Source: Janthinobacterium sp. J1-1
GTDB lineage: Bacteria > Pseudomonadota > Gammaproteobacteria > Burkholderiales > Burkholderiaceae_D
DNA: 64,000 bases
Assembly (NCBI RefSeq): GCF_030944405.1
Contig: NZ_CP132339.1
Coordinates: 6,324,001-6,388,000 of the forward strand
Direction of reading: 5' to 3'
Below, piece after piece: positions 1 through 10,007 of the stretch. Below the pieces are notes generated by a model. The model searched no databases, was not told the origin of the DNA, and saw nothing but the letters and a program-made list of their open reading frames with translations. Each line of letters starts with the position of its first letter. Position 1 is the stretch's first letter. Made by a program: the position numbers and the translations under genes.

Positions 1-855
1 ACCATGACGGCGCCGCCCGAAGACATCGACATGGCATTGACCGCCATCGGCGCGGCGGCCAGACAGCGCCGCCCGAACGCGGCGCGCGTGCTGGGCGCCC
101 ACCTGGAAGGCCCCTATATCAATTCGGGCAAGCTGGGCGCGCAGCCGAACTACGCGCGCGCCGCCACCCTGGCCGAAATCGAACGGCTGGAAACCCTGGC
201 GCAGCTGCGCGTGATCACGGTGGCGCCGGAAATCGCCGGCCACCTGGACCTGGTGCGCCAACTGGCCGACCGTGGCGTGCGCGTGCAGATCGGCCACACC
301 CTGGGCTCGTATGAAGACGGCGTGGCCGCGCTCGAACACGGCGCGTCGGGTTTTACCCACCTGTTCAACGCCATGAGCGGCCTGCATCACCGCGAACCGG
401 GCATGGTGGGCGCCGCCCTGGCCCATGCGCAGTACGCGGAACTGATTCCCGACCTGCTGCACGTGCACCCGGGCGCCATCAAGACGGCGCTGCGCGCGAT
501 TCCCCATTTGTACTGCGTGACCGATTCGACCGCCGCCACCGGCATGCCGGACGGCGAATACATGCTGGGCCGCCACGCCGTGCAAAAGTGCATGGGCGGC
601 GTGCGCCTGCCCGACGGCACCCTGGCGGGCAGCACCCTGACGCTCGACCAGGCGCTGCGCAACCTGGTGGGACTGGGACTGGACCTGGCCGACGCCTCGC
701 GCCGCGTCTCCACCAATGCCGCCGATTACCTGGGCCTGCAAGAACGCGGCCGGCTGGCCCCCGGCACTTACGCCGATCTGGTCGTGCTCGACCGCGATCT
801 CAACCTCAAAGCTGTTTATATAGAAGGAGAACTCTGTGACCTCAATGATGCTTGA
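1..855 (+). CDS. nagA: N-acetylglucosamine-6-phosphate deacetylase, 5'-truncated by window edge
   Basis: Hydrolyses GlcNAc-6-P to GlcN-6-P and acetate in the cytoplasm, the first committed step of amino-sugar catabolism. The reading frame is open to base 1; an ATG at 4 is internal, because the roughly 90 N-terminal residues of a usual 370-380 aa NagA are missing. Visible family motifs (numbered from the ATG at 4) are HLEGP at 33-37 (metal-binding Glu), the metal His at 98, THLFNAM from 118, and VTDSTAATG with the catalytic Asp at 174. It overlaps the next gene by 20 nt, so the two are translationally coupled and supply the two successive steps GlcNAc-6-P to GlcN-6-P to Fru-6-P. Confidence 0.95.
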   Translation, partial: TMTAPPEDIDMALTAIGAAARQRRPNAARVLGAHLEGPYINSGKLGAQPNYARAATLAEIERLETLAQLRVITVAPEIAGHLDLVRQLADRGVRVQIGHTLGSYEDGVAALEHGASGFTHLFNAMSGLHHREPGMVGAALAHAQYAELIPDLLHVHPGAIKTALRAIPHLYCVTDSTAATGMPDGEYMLGRHAVQKCMGGVRLPDGTLAGSTLTLDQALRNLVGLGLDLADASRRVSTNAADYLGLQERGRLAPGTYADLVVLDRDLNLKAVYIEGELCDLNDA

Positions 856-1858
856 AGAAGCCGTTTCCGCCGCCGAATGCGTCGCCCTGCAACTGGCCAG
901 CGACGGCGACCGCTACGCGGAACTGGGCCGCAAATTGAGGAGCACGCAGTTTTCCACCACGCTGACGATCGCGCGCGGCAGCTCCGACCACGCCTGCAGC
1001 TACCTCGCCTACCTGATCATGGCGCGCCTGGGCCGCGTCGTGGCCTCGCTGCCGATGTCGCTGGTGACGCTCAATAAATCGCCGTTGAAGACGCGCGACA
1101 CCCTGGCCATCTCGATCTCGCAATCGGGCCAGAGCCCGGACGTGGTCGAACCGATCAAGTACTTCCGCGACGGCGGCGCCACCACCGTGGCGCTGGTCAA
1201 CGATATCGACTCGCCGCTGGCGCACGCCGCCGAATGGGCGATGCCGCTGCGCGCCGGCAAGGAGAAAAGCGTGGCCGCCACCAAGAGCTTCATCACCAGC
1301 CTGGTGGCCGGCGCGCGCATGGTGGCGCAGTGGCAGAACGACCCGGAACTGCTGGCGGGCCTCGAAGCGCTGCCCGAAGCCCTGCTGGGCGCCACCCGCA
1401 TCGACTGGTCGCCGGCCGTGGACGTGCTGGCGCCGGCCCGCAACATCATGGTGGTCGGACGCGGCATCAGCTTCCCGGTGGCGCTGGAATCGGCGCTGAA
1501 ATTCAAGGAAACCTCGGCCCTGCAGGCCGAAGCGTTCAGCGGCGCCGAGATCAAGCACGGCCCGATGGCACTGATCGAGGACGGCTATCCGCTGTTGATC
1601 TTCGCCACGCGCGGCCCGACCCAGGCCAGCCTGCTGCAGCTGGCGACAGAGATGCGCGGCCGCGGCGCGAAAGTGCTGCTGGCGGCGCCCGACGATGTGG
1701 CCGAACGCGACCTGACCCTGCCGGTATCGGCCACGCCGGATCTCGATCCCATCGTCGCCATCCAGTCCTTCTACGTGATGGCAGCCCAGCTGGCGGCCGC
1801 GCGCGGCATGGATCCGGATGCGCCACGGCACCTGAGCAAAGTCACCAAGACCAACTAA
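836..1858 (+). CDS. nagBII: SIS-domain glucosamine-6-phosphate deaminase (NagB-II type)
   Basis: Predicted to convert GlcN-6-P to fructose-6-P and ammonia. The 340 aa protein has two SIS (sugar isomerase) domains, like the isomerase half of GlmS but without the glutaminase domain: ARGSSDHA at 46-53, ISQSGQSPD at 94-102, KSVAATKSF at 144-152, a second phosphosugar site starting VGRGISF at 207, and KHGP at 240-243. Start GTG at 836 follows AAGGAG at 824-829 with 6 nt spacing; the ATGs at 845 and 848 are spaced less well. Position directly after nagA supports deaminase over other SIS roles such as AgaS, but sequence alone does not exclude an AgaS-like function. Confidence 0.85.
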   Translation: MTSMMLEEAVSAAECVALQLASDGDRYAELGRKLRSTQFSTTLTIARGSSDHACSYLAYLIMARLGRVVASLPMSLVTLNKSPLKTRDTLAISISQSGQSPDVVEPIKYFRDGGATTVALVNDIDSPLAHAAEWAMPLRAGKEKSVAATKSFITSLVAGARMVAQWQNDPELLAGLEALPEALLGATRIDWSPAVDVLAPARNIMVVGRGISFPVALESALKFKETSALQAEAFSGAEIKHGPMALIEDGYPLLIFATRGPTQASLLQLATEMRGRGAKVLLAAPDDVAERDLTLPVSATPDLDPIVAIQSFYVMAAQLAAARGMDPDAPRHLSKVTKTN

Positions 1859-1925
1859 GCCATACCTTTCATGGACCCGGACGCAGAGCCGGGCCATGGG
1901 CAGCGCACAGCGCGGGATAATAAAA

Positions 1926-3191
1926 ATGATCAAGAGACTGCTGGCGGCACTCGCATGCGCGGCCCTGATGCCGTGCGTCCACGCCGTGGAAAACATCGAA
2001 TTCTGGACCTTCAGCATGAAGCCCAGGTTCACGCCGTATTTCACGGACGCCGTGGCGCGCTACGAGGCGCAGAACCCTGGCGTGAAGATCGAGTGGATCG
2101 ATTTTCCATGGGACGTGATCCAGACCAAGCTGGTCACGCGCATCGTGGCCGGCACGCCGCCGGCGCTGGTCAGCCTGAACGTACCCTGGGCCGATGAATA
2201 TGCGCGCGACGGCCTGCTGATCCCCGTCGATGGTTTGATGGGCGAGGCGCGCGCCAGCTACTTGCCGTCCGCCCTGGCCGACCTGCGTTTCAATGGCCGC
2301 ACCTATGGTTTTCCGCTGTACAGCAATGTGGCGATGATCGCCTTCAATACCGCCATCTTCAAACGGGCAGGGCTCACGCGCGGCCCCGCCAGCCTGGACG
2401 AACAGTTGGCCTTTGCGCGCCAGATCGCGCAAAAGACGGGCAAGGCGGGCCTGGCGCCGGCGCTGTCGAAAATCGACGGCCTGTTCATGCAGCAGGGCCT
2501 GGCCGTGATCGACAATCACCGCGCCGTGTTCAACTCGCCGCGGCATGTGGCGCTGGTACAAAAACTGGCCGACACCTATAAAGTGGGCGGCCTGCTGAAA
2601 GAAAGCCTGTTTGCCGAAGATAACTTCCCGGCCGTGATCGACGCGTATAAAGGTGGCCGGCTGGGCATGCTGCTGGCGCCGCCGACGGCCATGCAGCGCA
2701 TCCGCAGCGACGCGAAAGACATCTACGCCATCACCGACGTGGCGCCAGCGCCCCTGGGCCCGACCGGCATCGCCGACGGCGGCTGGCTGGTGCATTTCGC
2801 CATCCCGAAAGGCGTGCCCGCGCGCCTGCTGCCGGCGGTCGGCAAGTTCGCCCGTTTTCTCACCAGCGACGACAAGCAGCTGGCCTTCGCGCGCCAGGCC
2901 GGCGTGTTTCCCACCACCGTGAAAGCGGCAAGCGATCCGTTTTTCCTGGCCACCCCGGCCAACGCCGGCGCCGCCGAAAAAGCGGTGGCCGCCGGCGCCC
3001 TGTCGATGCCCCACTCGCGCACCCTGTACGTGGCCGGCATCGACGACTACGACGAATTGCGCCGCTCGCTGGTAAAAGCCGTGGAAGCCGGCGTCACCGG
3101 CAAGCAGGATGTACGGCAGGCACTGGACCAGGCGGTCGCCATCTGGAACCGCAAGCTGGCCACCCTGCCCCGCCACGGAGAGCCGCGATGA
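1926..3191 (+). CDS. Sugar ABC transporter, periplasmic substrate-binding protein
   Basis: Family 1 (MalE/UgpB-type) extracellular solute-binding protein of about 421 aa. The start at 1926 is preferred to the in-frame ATG at 1896 because it begins directly with a signal peptide: MIKRLL, a hydrophobic core, then cleavage after CVHA. The mature protein opens VENIEFWTFS, typical of these binding proteins, followed by the ARYEAQNPGVKIEW region. No lipobox Cys is obvious at the cleavage site. It lies 67 nt after the deaminase and overlaps the first permease by 4 nt (ATGA). Context implies GlcNAc, chitobiose or a related amino sugar as substrate; that specificity is an inference. Confidence 0.9.
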   Translation: MIKRLLAALACAALMPCVHAVENIEFWTFSMKPRFTPYFTDAVARYEAQNPGVKIEWIDFPWDVIQTKLVTRIVAGTPPALVSLNVPWADEYARDGLLIPVDGLMGEARASYLPSALADLRFNGRTYGFPLYSNVAMIAFNTAIFKRAGLTRGPASLDEQLAFARQIAQKTGKAGLAPALSKIDGLFMQQGLAVIDNHRAVFNSPRHVALVQKLADTYKVGGLLKESLFAEDNFPAVIDAYKGGRLGMLLAPPTAMQRIRSDAKDIYAITDVAPAPLGPTGIADGGWLVHFAIPKGVPARLLPAVGKFARFLTSDDKQLAFARQAGVFPTTVKAASDPFFLATPANAGAAEKAVAAGALSMPHSRTLYVAGIDDYDELRRSLVKAVEAGVTGKQDVRQALDQAVAIWNRKLATLPRHGEPR

Positions 3192-4057
3192 CACCAAGCC
3201 ACCGCCGCACGCTGCAAGCCTGGCTGTTTCTCGCGCCGGCCCTGCTGCTGCTGGCGGCCTTTTCCTTCTGGCCGGTCGGCTACGGTTCGGTACTGGCGTT
3301 TACCGATTACAGCCTGATCCGCGAGACGCGCTTCGTCGGCCTCGACAACTTCCGCTACATCTTCAATAACGAGATGTTCGTCACCGGCCTGCAGAACTCC
3401 GTGGTGTTTTTGCTGATGGTGCCCTTCGTGCAGGTGGGCGCCATGGTGCTGGCCGTGCTGGTGAATAACCGTCTGCCCGGCATCCGCCTGTTCCGTGCCG
3501 CCTTCTATGTGCCGGTGGTAACCACGGTGTCGGTGGTCGGCATCATGTGGGGCTTCATGTTCCACGAACAGGGCGCGCTCAACTACGTGATGATGACGTT
3601 AAGGCTGGTGAGCGCGCCGGTGGGCTGGCTCAGCAACGACAGCCTGGCGCTGTTTGCCGTCATGTTCGTCACGCTGTGGCGCGGCCTGGGCTGGTATATG
3701 GTGATGTACCTGGCGGCCCTGCAGTCTATCCCGTCGGAGATGCAGGAAGCGGCCATCCTCGATGGCGCCAACCGCTGGCAGCGCTTCTGGAAGATCACCG
3801 TGCCCATGCTGCGCCCCACCATCATGCTGTGCACGATATTGTCGGTGCTGGCGGCATTGAAAGCCTACCAGGAAGTCGACGTGCTGACCCAGGGCGGGCC
3901 GATGAATTCGACGTTTACAGCCCTGTACTACGCCTACGACCAGGGCTTGAAACACCTGAAGCTGCCGCGCGCGCTGGCGGCCAGCTTTGTCGTGTCGCTG
4001 CTGTGCATCGGCATCGCGCTGGTCTGCCTGCGCTATCTGAAACCGAAGCACCGCTGA
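3188..4057 (+). CDS. Sugar ABC transporter permease (MalF/UgpA type)
   Basis: Inner-membrane subunit of the importer, 289 aa with about six hydrophobic segments starting at WLFLAPALLLLAAF. The cytoplasmic coupling (EAA) loop is visible near residues 185-200 as EMQEAAILDGANRWQRFW. The ATG overlaps the stop of the binding-protein gene (ATGA), and the second permease starts 2 nt after its stop, so all three are one transcriptional unit. Confidence 0.92.
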   Translation: MTPSHRRTLQAWLFLAPALLLLAAFSFWPVGYGSVLAFTDYSLIRETRFVGLDNFRYIFNNEMFVTGLQNSVVFLLMVPFVQVGAMVLAVLVNNRLPGIRLFRAAFYVPVVTTVSVVGIMWGFMFHEQGALNYVMMTLRLVSAPVGWLSNDSLALFAVMFVTLWRGLGWYMVMYLAALQSIPSEMQEAAILDGANRWQRFWKITVPMLRPTIMLCTILSVLAALKAYQEVDVLTQGGPMNSTFTALYYAYDQGLKHLKLPRALAASFVVSLLCIGIALVCLRYLKPKHR

Positions 4058-4058
4058 G

Positions 4059-4886
4059 ATGGGAGCGATCTTGAAAAAACGTTTGCAACTGTTGGGCCAC
4101 TACGGCGTGCTGTGCGCGATCGCCGTCGTCTGCGTGTTTCCGTTCTGGTGGACCCTGGTGACCGCCATTTCCACCGAGGGCAATATCTTCGCGTTTCCAC
4201 CGACCTTCTGGCCGCAATCGCCGTCACTGGATAATTTTATCGAGGTGTTCCGGGCGATTCCGGTCTGGTCCTTCTTCAGGAACTCGGTGCTGATCGCGGC
4301 GTTCACGGTGCTCTGGAAACTGGCGCTGTGTTCGATGGCCGCCTATCCGCTGGCGCGGTTGAAATTTCGTGGCCGCAAGCTGGTGTTCGGCCTGATCCTG
4401 GCCACCCTGGTGCTGCCGTCCGAGGTCAATTTCCTGGTCAACTTCATCACCATCACACGTTTGAATCTGGTCGATACCTATACCGGCGTGATCCTGCCCA
4501 ATGTGGTGACAGCGGTGGCCATTCTGCTGCTCAAGCAGGCCTTCGAGGAAGTGCCGCAAGACCTGATCGACGCGGCCAGGGTCGACGGCGCGTCCGAGTG
4601 GATCATCTTCAGCCGCATCATGCTGCCCTTGATCACGCCGTGGCTGGCGACGGTCGGCATATTGACGGCGGTCGAATCGTGGAATGACTATATCTGGCCG
4701 TCGATCGTGATGAGCAAGCCCGACGAATTCCCGCTGTCGGTGGGCGTGCTGTATTTGCGCGGCACCTTCGGCAGCAGCACGCGCGTGATCGCCGCCGGCA
4801 CCCTGATCACCATCGTGCCGACCCTGCTGGCATTCCTGTTCACCCAGCGCTTCTTCATGCGCGGCATGGACGGCGCCGTCAAATGA
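4059..4886 (+). CDS. Sugar ABC transporter permease (MalG/UgpE type)
   Basis: Second membrane subunit of the importer, 275 aa and about six membrane segments. The EAA loop reads VPQDLIDAARVDGASEW near residues 165-182, the form usual for MalG-type permeases. The C-terminus is short, ending FMRGMDGAVK. The last codons overlap a possible ATG of the next gene (ATGA at 4883). It pairs with the upstream permease and with the MalK/UgpC-type ATPase at 6201, which is separated from it by an MFS gene. Confidence 0.92.
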   Translation: MGAILKKRLQLLGHYGVLCAIAVVCVFPFWWTLVTAISTEGNIFAFPPTFWPQSPSLDNFIEVFRAIPVWSFFRNSVLIAAFTVLWKLALCSMAAYPLARLKFRGRKLVFGLILATLVLPSEVNFLVNFITITRLNLVDTYTGVILPNVVTAVAILLLKQAFEEVPQDLIDAARVDGASEWIIFSRIMLPLITPWLATVGILTAVESWNDYIWPSIVMSKPDEFPLSVGVLYLRGTFGSSTRVIAAGTLITIVPTLLAFLFTQRFFMRGMDGAVK

Positions 4887-4924
4887 AATCCTTGCATACC
4901 ACCTCCCTCGAAAGGCACGACTCC

Positions 4925-6199
4925 ATGAATGACAAAGCCGCACGCAGTCCGATCAGCTGGGTACCCACGCTGTACTTTGCCCAGGGACTGCCGTTCTATG
5001 CGGTGGCGCTGGTGGCCGGCCTGATGTTCAAGAGCATGGGCGTGCCGAACGATCAGATCGCGCGCTGGACCGGGGCGATCGGCCTGGCCTGGGTCTTCAA
5101 GCCGCTGTGGAGCCCTTTCCTGGAACTGGCCGCCAGCAAGAAGACCATGGTGGTGCTGTTCCAGTGCCTCGGTGGCCTGAGCCTGGGCATGATTGCGCTG
5201 GCCTTGCAGACGCCGGTCTGGTTTGCCGCCTGCGTGGCCGTGCTGGCGGTGGCGGCGCTGGCCTCGTCGACCCACGATATCGTCTGCGACGGCCTGTATA
5301 TCGCCAGCCTGTCGCCGAAACAGCAGGCCGCCTATGCCGGCTGGCAGGGGGCGTTTTTCAATGCCGGCAAATTCATTTCGCTGGGCGGCCTGGTGATCCT
5401 GGCCGGCTACTTGGAAAAGCATATCGGCGTCAAGCCGGCATGGTCGGTGATCTTCCTGATCATCGGTGCCATGATGCTGGCGCTGGCCCTGTACCACAGC
5501 TGGTCGCTGCCGCAGGTACGTAACGTTGTCGTGGCCGACAGGAGCATGGCCGGCATAGGCGGCACGCTGTGGGACGTGTTCATCGACTTCCTGAAGAAAC
5601 CCGGCATCTGGGGCATGATCGCCTTTATCATTTTGTTTCGCGCCGGCGAAGCGCAGGTGCAGACCATCGGCCCGCTGTTCCTGCGCGAAGCGCGCGAACT
5701 GGGCGGCCTGGGCCTGTCGACCACCGAAGTGGGCGCCGTGTATGGCACGGCCGGCACGGTGGCGTTTTTGCTGGGCAGCATAGGCGGCGGCTACTTCACG
5801 TCGGCGCTGGGACTCAAGCGCGCGATGCCGCTCCTGATCCTGGCGATGAATCTGCCCAACCTGGTGTTTTATTACCTGAGCCACAGCATGCCGACCGACC
5901 TGGCCCTGATCACGGCCGCGCTCAGTGCCGAGATGTTCGGCTACGGCTTCGGCTTTGTCGGCCTGATCCTGTTCATGATGCAGGTGGTCTCGGTCGGCAA
6001 ATACCAGACCGCCCATTACGCGTTCGCCACCGGCGTGATGCAGCTGGGCTTCGTGCTGTTCAAGATGGTCAGCGGCGACATCCAGACGGCGCTGGGCTAC
6101 AAGACGTTTTTCCTGTGGGTGCTGGTGTCGGCGCTTCCCGTGCTGGTGATGTCGCGCTTCATGCGCATCGCGCCAAAAGATGATGGAGCAAAGGCATAG
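4925..6199 (+). CDS. AmpG-like (PAT family) MFS permease
   Basis: About 424 aa, twelve predicted membrane segments, opening [17 protein letters not shown], which matches the AmpG/PAT branch of MFS. E. coli AmpG imports GlcNAc-anhydroMurNAc muropeptides, and related permeases occur in GlcNAc and chitin loci as sugar or oligosaccharide permeases. Start 4925 has CGAAAGG 9-15 nt upstream; an in-frame ATG at 4883 overlaps the previous stop and would add 14 residues. It is unusual in splitting an ABC importer operon between permease and ATPase. Likely an alternative or complementary inner-membrane route for an amino sugar; the exact substrate is unknown. Confidence 0.85.
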   Translation: MNDKAARSPISWVPTLYFAQGLPFYAVALVAGLMFKSMGVPNDQIARWTGAIGLAWVFKPLWSPFLELAASKKTMVVLFQCLGGLSLGMIALALQTPVWFAACVAVLAVAALASSTHDIVCDGLYIASLSPKQQAAYAGWQGAFFNAGKFISLGGLVILAGYLEKHIGVKPAWSVIFLIIGAMMLALALYHSWSLPQVRNVVVADRSMAGIGGTLWDVFIDFLKKPGIWGMIAFIILFRAGEAQVQTIGPLFLREARELGGLGLSTTEVGAVYGTAGTVAFLLGSIGGGYFTSALGLKRAMPLLILAMNLPNLVFYYLSHSMPTDLALITAALSAEMFGYGFGFVGLILFMMQVVSVGKYQTAHYAFATGVMQLGFVLFKMVSGDIQTALGYKTFFLWVLVSALPVLVMSRFMRIAPKDDGAKA

Positions 6200-6200
6200 C

Positions 6201-7325
6201 ATGGCAGCGGTCACCCTCAACAATATCGTCAAGCGCTACGGCGAGCACGCCGTCATCCACGGCATCGACCTGGAGATACGCGACGGCGAATTCATCGTCT
6301 TCGTCGGGCCGTCCGGCTGCGGCAAGTCGACCCTGCTGCGCATGATCGCCGGCCTGGAAGACATCAGCGGCGGCGAGCTGCATATCGCCGGCAAGCTGGC
6401 CAACGATATCGCGCCGGCAGAACGGGGCCTGGCGATGGTGTTCCAGAGCTATGCGCTGTATCCGCACATGACGGTGTACGAGAACATGGCATTTGCCTTG
6501 AGCCTGGCCGGCCACAAGAAGGCCGAGGTGCGCGCGGCCGTCGAGCACGCCGCCGACATCTTGCAGATCACGCCGCTGCTGCAGCGTAAACCAAAAGACC
6601 TGTCCGGCGGCCAGCGCCAGCGCGTGGCGATCGGCCGCGCCATCGTGCGCAAACCGCAGCTATTTTTGTTCGACGAACCGCTGTCGAACCTGGACGCCTC
6701 GCTGCGCGTGCAGATGCGCATGGAACTGTCGCGTTTGCACCAGGCGCTGCAAACGACCATGATCTATGTCACCCACGACCAGGTCGAGGCGATGACCCTG
6801 GGCCAGCGCATCGTCGTCTTCAACGGCGGGCGCATCGAGCAGGTCGGCACGCCGCATGCGCTGTACAACCACCCCGCCACCTTGTTCGTGGCCGGCTTTC
6901 TCGGCGCACCCAAAATGAATTTGCTGGCCTGCGTGGCGGTTGCCACCGATGCCGCCACGGTGACGGTGCGCCTGCCTGGCGGCGCCCTGCTGGCGGTGGC
7001 GGCCGATGGCGGCGGCGTGACGGCCGGCGACAGCCTGAGCCTGGGCGTGCGCGCCGAGCATATCGCCACCGCCGGCAGTGCCGGCAGCAACCTGGTCGAG
7101 GCCGCCGTCAGCCATGTGGAATACCTGGGCGACATGGCCATCGTGCATGCCAGCGTACAGGGCGTCACGCAAACGCTGTCCATCAGGCAAGCTGTGGAAG
7201 GCGGCTTGCCGCAGGCCGGCCAGGCCCTGCGCCTGCATTTTCCGGCCCACCATTGCCTGTTGTTCGATGCCCAGGGCAAGGCCCTGCCGCGCACGCCAGG
7301 CGCCCCGCCCGCCCCGTTTATGTGA
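6201..7325 (+). CDS. Sugar ABC transporter ATP-binding protein (UgpC/MalK type)
   Basis: Energises the importer encoded upstream. The protein is 374 aa with Walker [10 protein letters not shown] near 38-46, Q-loop in [18 protein letters not shown], signature LSGGQRQR, Walker B LFLFDEP and the switch His in [12 protein letters not shown]-terminal TOBE/MalK-type regulatory region follows from about residue 240. The start at 6201 (preceded by AAAGG) is preferred over an ATG at 6180 that lies inside the MFS gene. It is the last gene of the tight operon that starts at nagA; a 158-nt gap follows. Confidence 0.93.
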   Translation: MAAVTLNNIVKRYGEHAVIHGIDLEIRDGEFIVFVGPSGCGKSTLLRMIAGLEDISGGELHIAGKLANDIAPAERGLAMVFQSYALYPHMTVYENMAFALSLAGHKKAEVRAAVEHAADILQITPLLQRKPKDLSGGQRQRVAIGRAIVRKPQLFLFDEPLSNLDASLRVQMRMELSRLHQALQTTMIYVTHDQVEAMTLGQRIVVFNGGRIEQVGTPHALYNHPATLFVAGFLGAPKMNLLACVAVATDAATVTVRLPGGALLAVAADGGGVTAGDSLSLGVRAEHIATAGSAGSNLVEAAVSHVEYLGDMAIVHASVQGVTQTLSIRQAVEGGLPQAGQALRLHFPAHHCLLFDAQGKALPRTPGAPPAPFM

Positions 7326-7483
7326 CAATAGACCATGTTGATCATGCTGCCGCTCTTGGCCTTGCGCTTGCGGAGTGGCAGAATGCCTGTTTTTCCAATT
7401 ATTCCTGCCCCAGGCATGGCCGCCGCGCGATCCGCGGCAGAGCGTGCCGGAGCGTCTTTTTGTTATTGATTGAAGGATAACCC

Positions 7484-8794
7484 ATGTCCCAATTCCGTCT
7501 TGCCCGTATCAGCCTGCTCCTGGCCGCCATCGGTCTCAATGTCCTGCCTGCCCTGTCGCACGCCCAGGACGCCAAGCCAGCCGCCGCAGGTGCGCCTGCC
7601 GCCGCGCCGGCCGACACGGTACGCCCTGAAATCTTCAAGCTGCTCGATCCGGCCGCCGTCAAGGCGTCGATGGATGCCAAGAACTACGCCGATGTGCAAA
7701 GCCGCATCGACCAGGCCGCCGCCACGCCGGCCCTGACGCCATATGAAACCTTCGTCATCAACCGCCTGCGCGTGGCGCTGGGTTCGACCACCAACAATGC
7801 GGCGATGGCCATGCCTGCGCTGGAAGCGGTGATCGAGTCGGGCAAGCTGGACAAAAAATCGCAAGGCGACTTCATCCAGGCGCTGGCCAACTACCACTAC
7901 AACGCCAAGGATTATCCGAACGCGATCAAATGGTTCACGCGCTACCAGACGGAAACCGGCGACGTCGCCAGCGTGCGTCCTTACATTATCCGCGCCTATT
8001 ATTTCGGCAACGACTTCGCCCGCGCCAAGCAGGAATTGCTGAGCGACATCACCGCCAAGCAGCAGGCCGGCCAGACGCCGACCCTGGAAGAACTGCAACT
8101 GCTGGCCAACACGGGCTCGAAAAGCAAGGAACCGGCGACCTACCTGATCGCCATGGAAAACCTGGTGCGCTACTACCCGTCGGATGACTACTGGACCGAC
8201 CTGCTGGGCCGCGTGCAAAGCAAGGCCGGCTATTCGGACCGCTTTGCGCTGGACGTGCTGCGCCTGCAATTCAAGGCCGTCGGCACCATGCCGGAACGCG
8301 ACTACAGCGACATGGCGGAAATCGCCCTGGCCAACGCCTTCCCGACCGAAGCGAAAAAAGTCCTCGACGCCGGCTACGCCAAAGGCCTGCTGGGCACGGG
8401 CGCGAACGCCGCCAAGCACAAGCGTCTGCGCGACCAGGCCAACAAAGGCGCAGCCGACGATGCGAAAAGCATCGCCACCGGTGAAGCGGCCGCCAACAAG
8501 AGCAAGGACGGCACCGGCCTGATCAACCTGGGCTACGCCTATGTGACGATGGACCAGTTCGACAAAGGTATCGACCTGATCCAGAAAGGCATCGCCAAGG
8601 GCGGCCTGAAGCGCCCCGAAGACGCCAAGCTGCGCCTCGGTTCCTCGCTGGCCATGGCTGGCAAGAAAGACGAAGCCATCAAGGTACTGGAAACAGTCCA
8701 AGGCGGCGAAGGCGTGAGCGACCTGGCCCGCTACTGGATCTTCTGGCTGAACCGCCCTGCCACGGCAGCGGCAGCAGCACCTGCAGCCCAGTAA
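7484..8794 (+). CDS. Secreted TPR-repeat protein
   Basis: A 436 aa protein with an N-terminal signal peptide ending LSHAQDA, then an Ala/Pro-rich linker and helical repeats that read as degenerate tetratricopeptide units (for example NYHYNAKDYPNAIKWFTRY and LINLGYAYVTMDQFDKGIDLIQKGI). It is probably periplasmic and a protein-protein interaction scaffold. Such TPR proteins are often found near TonB receptor/sugar loci of this bacterial group, but no catalytic motif is visible and its role is unknown. AAGGATAACCC gives the ribosome-binding site. A strong terminator follows at 8816. Confidence 0.8.
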   Translation: MSQFRLARISLLLAAIGLNVLPALSHAQDAKPAAAGAPAAAPADTVRPEIFKLLDPAAVKASMDAKNYADVQSRIDQAAATPALTPYETFVINRLRVALGSTTNNAAMAMPALEAVIESGKLDKKSQGDFIQALANYHYNAKDYPNAIKWFTRYQTETGDVASVRPYIIRAYYFGNDFARAKQELLSDITAKQQAGQTPTLEELQLLANTGSKSKEPATYLIAMENLVRYYPSDDYWTDLLGRVQSKAGYSDRFALDVLRLQFKAVGTMPERDYSDMAEIALANAFPTEAKKVLDAGYAKGLLGTGANAAKHKRLRDQANKGAADDAKSIATGEAAANKSKDGTGLINLGYAYVTMDQFDKGIDLIQKGIAKGGLKRPEDAKLRLGSSLAMAGKKDEAIKVLETVQGGEGVSDLARYWIFWLNRPATAAAAAPAAQ

Positions 8795-8815
8795 GTTTCA
8801 GGCATCAGCTACAAC

Positions 8816-8850
8816 AAAGCGGCCCCGGTTAATACCGGTGCCGCTTTTTT
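8816..8850 (+). terminator. Rho-independent terminator after the TPR gene
   Basis: The arms AAGCGGC (8817-8823) and GCCGCTT (8840-8846) enclose a second stem CCGGT/ACCGG with loop TTAA-like bases, and a run of T follows at 8845-8850. The position is 22 nt after the TPR stop codon. Confidence 0.9.
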
Positions 8851-9231
8851 CCATGTCTTTTGTTTGACCAATAAAAGATTGGATACACTTGGCTTGGGCG
8901 GACATGATCTATGGAGCTGCGGTTGTCGGCCAAGAGTGGACATTGCCAAACTTGTACATCGGCTCGCGGTTTTTCTCCACGCTTCCTCCCCACGGTCGGT
9001 CCCACGGTCGGTCGCCCTTCCGCAGTTGTGCTTCACTTCGTTCGTTATGGCCAGCTCACGGCAGGACTTGCACAAGCAAGAATACGCCCATGCTGGACGC
9101 ACATAGAAAAGCCACCAGCACAGTTATGCGGCAGGCAGCGAAACCTAGCGTGCCGGGCAAGGAGAACCAAAGCGAAATGTTGGACTTATTACGATATAAT
9201 CAAATTATTATTTAAATAACCAAATCCAACG
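8851..9231. other. Intergenic stretch with no supportable gene; start of an atypical islet
   Basis: About 380 bases with no ORF showing a recognisable protein or a good ribosome-binding site. It contains a perfect tandem duplication of the 12-mer CCCACGGTCGGT (8989-9000 and 9001-9012) and becomes clearly AT-richer toward 9180-9230. Short open frames on both strands have Arg/Ser/His-rich composition typical of non-coding GC-rich DNA. It looks like decayed or transferred DNA rather than a promoter region. Confidence 0.5.
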
Positions 9232-9606
9232 ATGACACAAGACGAAATGAATAACCTGTTACTCGAGAATGTGGCTTTGATCTCGGACGTTGTCGCGTCG
9301 TTAGGCGAGACGATTAACGAGCAGGCGCAGTCTGTAGCCGCGCTTGAAGCGAGACTAGAGGCACGTAGCGCACTGCCTGATCTATTTTCTCTAGCCCTTT
9401 TTAATCAGCTGTCATCCACTTTCCCTGAGTTGCCAGACGAGTTGCTGCGCGTTCTGCGAAACTTTTCCGAGCAGCCGGAAATCAGTTCGGAATGGAAGGA
9501 AACGGCAACGGCCCTCATCAAGATCGTTGAGACCAACACGAATAACGGTGAACCAGACCAATCGGCGCGGAACCTTACGCTAGTCTATAGCAGCGAAAAA
9601 ACATAG
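9232..9606 (+). CDS. Hypothetical protein, orphan, possibly acquired
   Basis: A 124 aa acidic protein not recognised as any family. Residues 8-48 are helical and coiled-coil-like (LLENVALISDVV through LEARLEARSAL), then a second helical part and a polar tail. Base composition and codon use (TTA, AGA, CTA, AAT) are more AT-rich than all neighbours, suggesting horizontal transfer. No clear Shine-Dalgarno precedes the ATG, so expression is uncertain. It is bounded by gene-free DNA on both sides. Confidence 0.5.
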   Translation: MTQDEMNNLLLENVALISDVVASLGETINEQAQSVAALEARLEARSALPDLFSLALFNQLSSTFPELPDELLRVLRNFSEQPEISSEWKETATALIKIVETNTNNGEPDQSARNLTLVYSSEKT

Positions 9607-10007
9607 TCTTTCTCGATAAGGATCTAAAGCGCCGGAAATCTTGAATATCCGCTTGATGGCTATTGTGTTGAAAAACGCGGGTACGTTGACGTTTAGATAG
9701 AAAGCCTGCCAGCCTAGACTGGCCGAACCGCCGCTATTGAAAGATCAGCGACTGCTTGGAGGTCTGAAACCTCCCGAAATTGTTGCCGTTCGACTTCTTC
9801 AATACAATAGTGCGTAACCTGCCATTCAGCGATGGACCATACAGCTTTCCTGCTCCATGAGCAAACCAGCAAAATATGTCACGACCAAAGTCGCCAGCCC
9901 AGGCTCTCCGGGCCAAGCGGGCCTGAAAAATGTCGAGGGCAAGGCGCGGCGACGCAGACAGTACGCATGTACGGCAAGGAGCCGCAACGCCGCCATCGGC
10001 ATTTTCT

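Noticed and set aside
4688..6232. 514-codon minus-strand frame rich in His, Gln and Arg
   Set aside because: Composition (HQR-rich) is that of the complement of a membrane-protein gene; it is antisense to the MFS transporter.
8809..9102. 97 aa minus-strand frame across the TPR terminator
   Set aside because: It reads through a strong terminator hairpin, has Arg/Ser/Cys-rich random composition and no homology that I can recognise.
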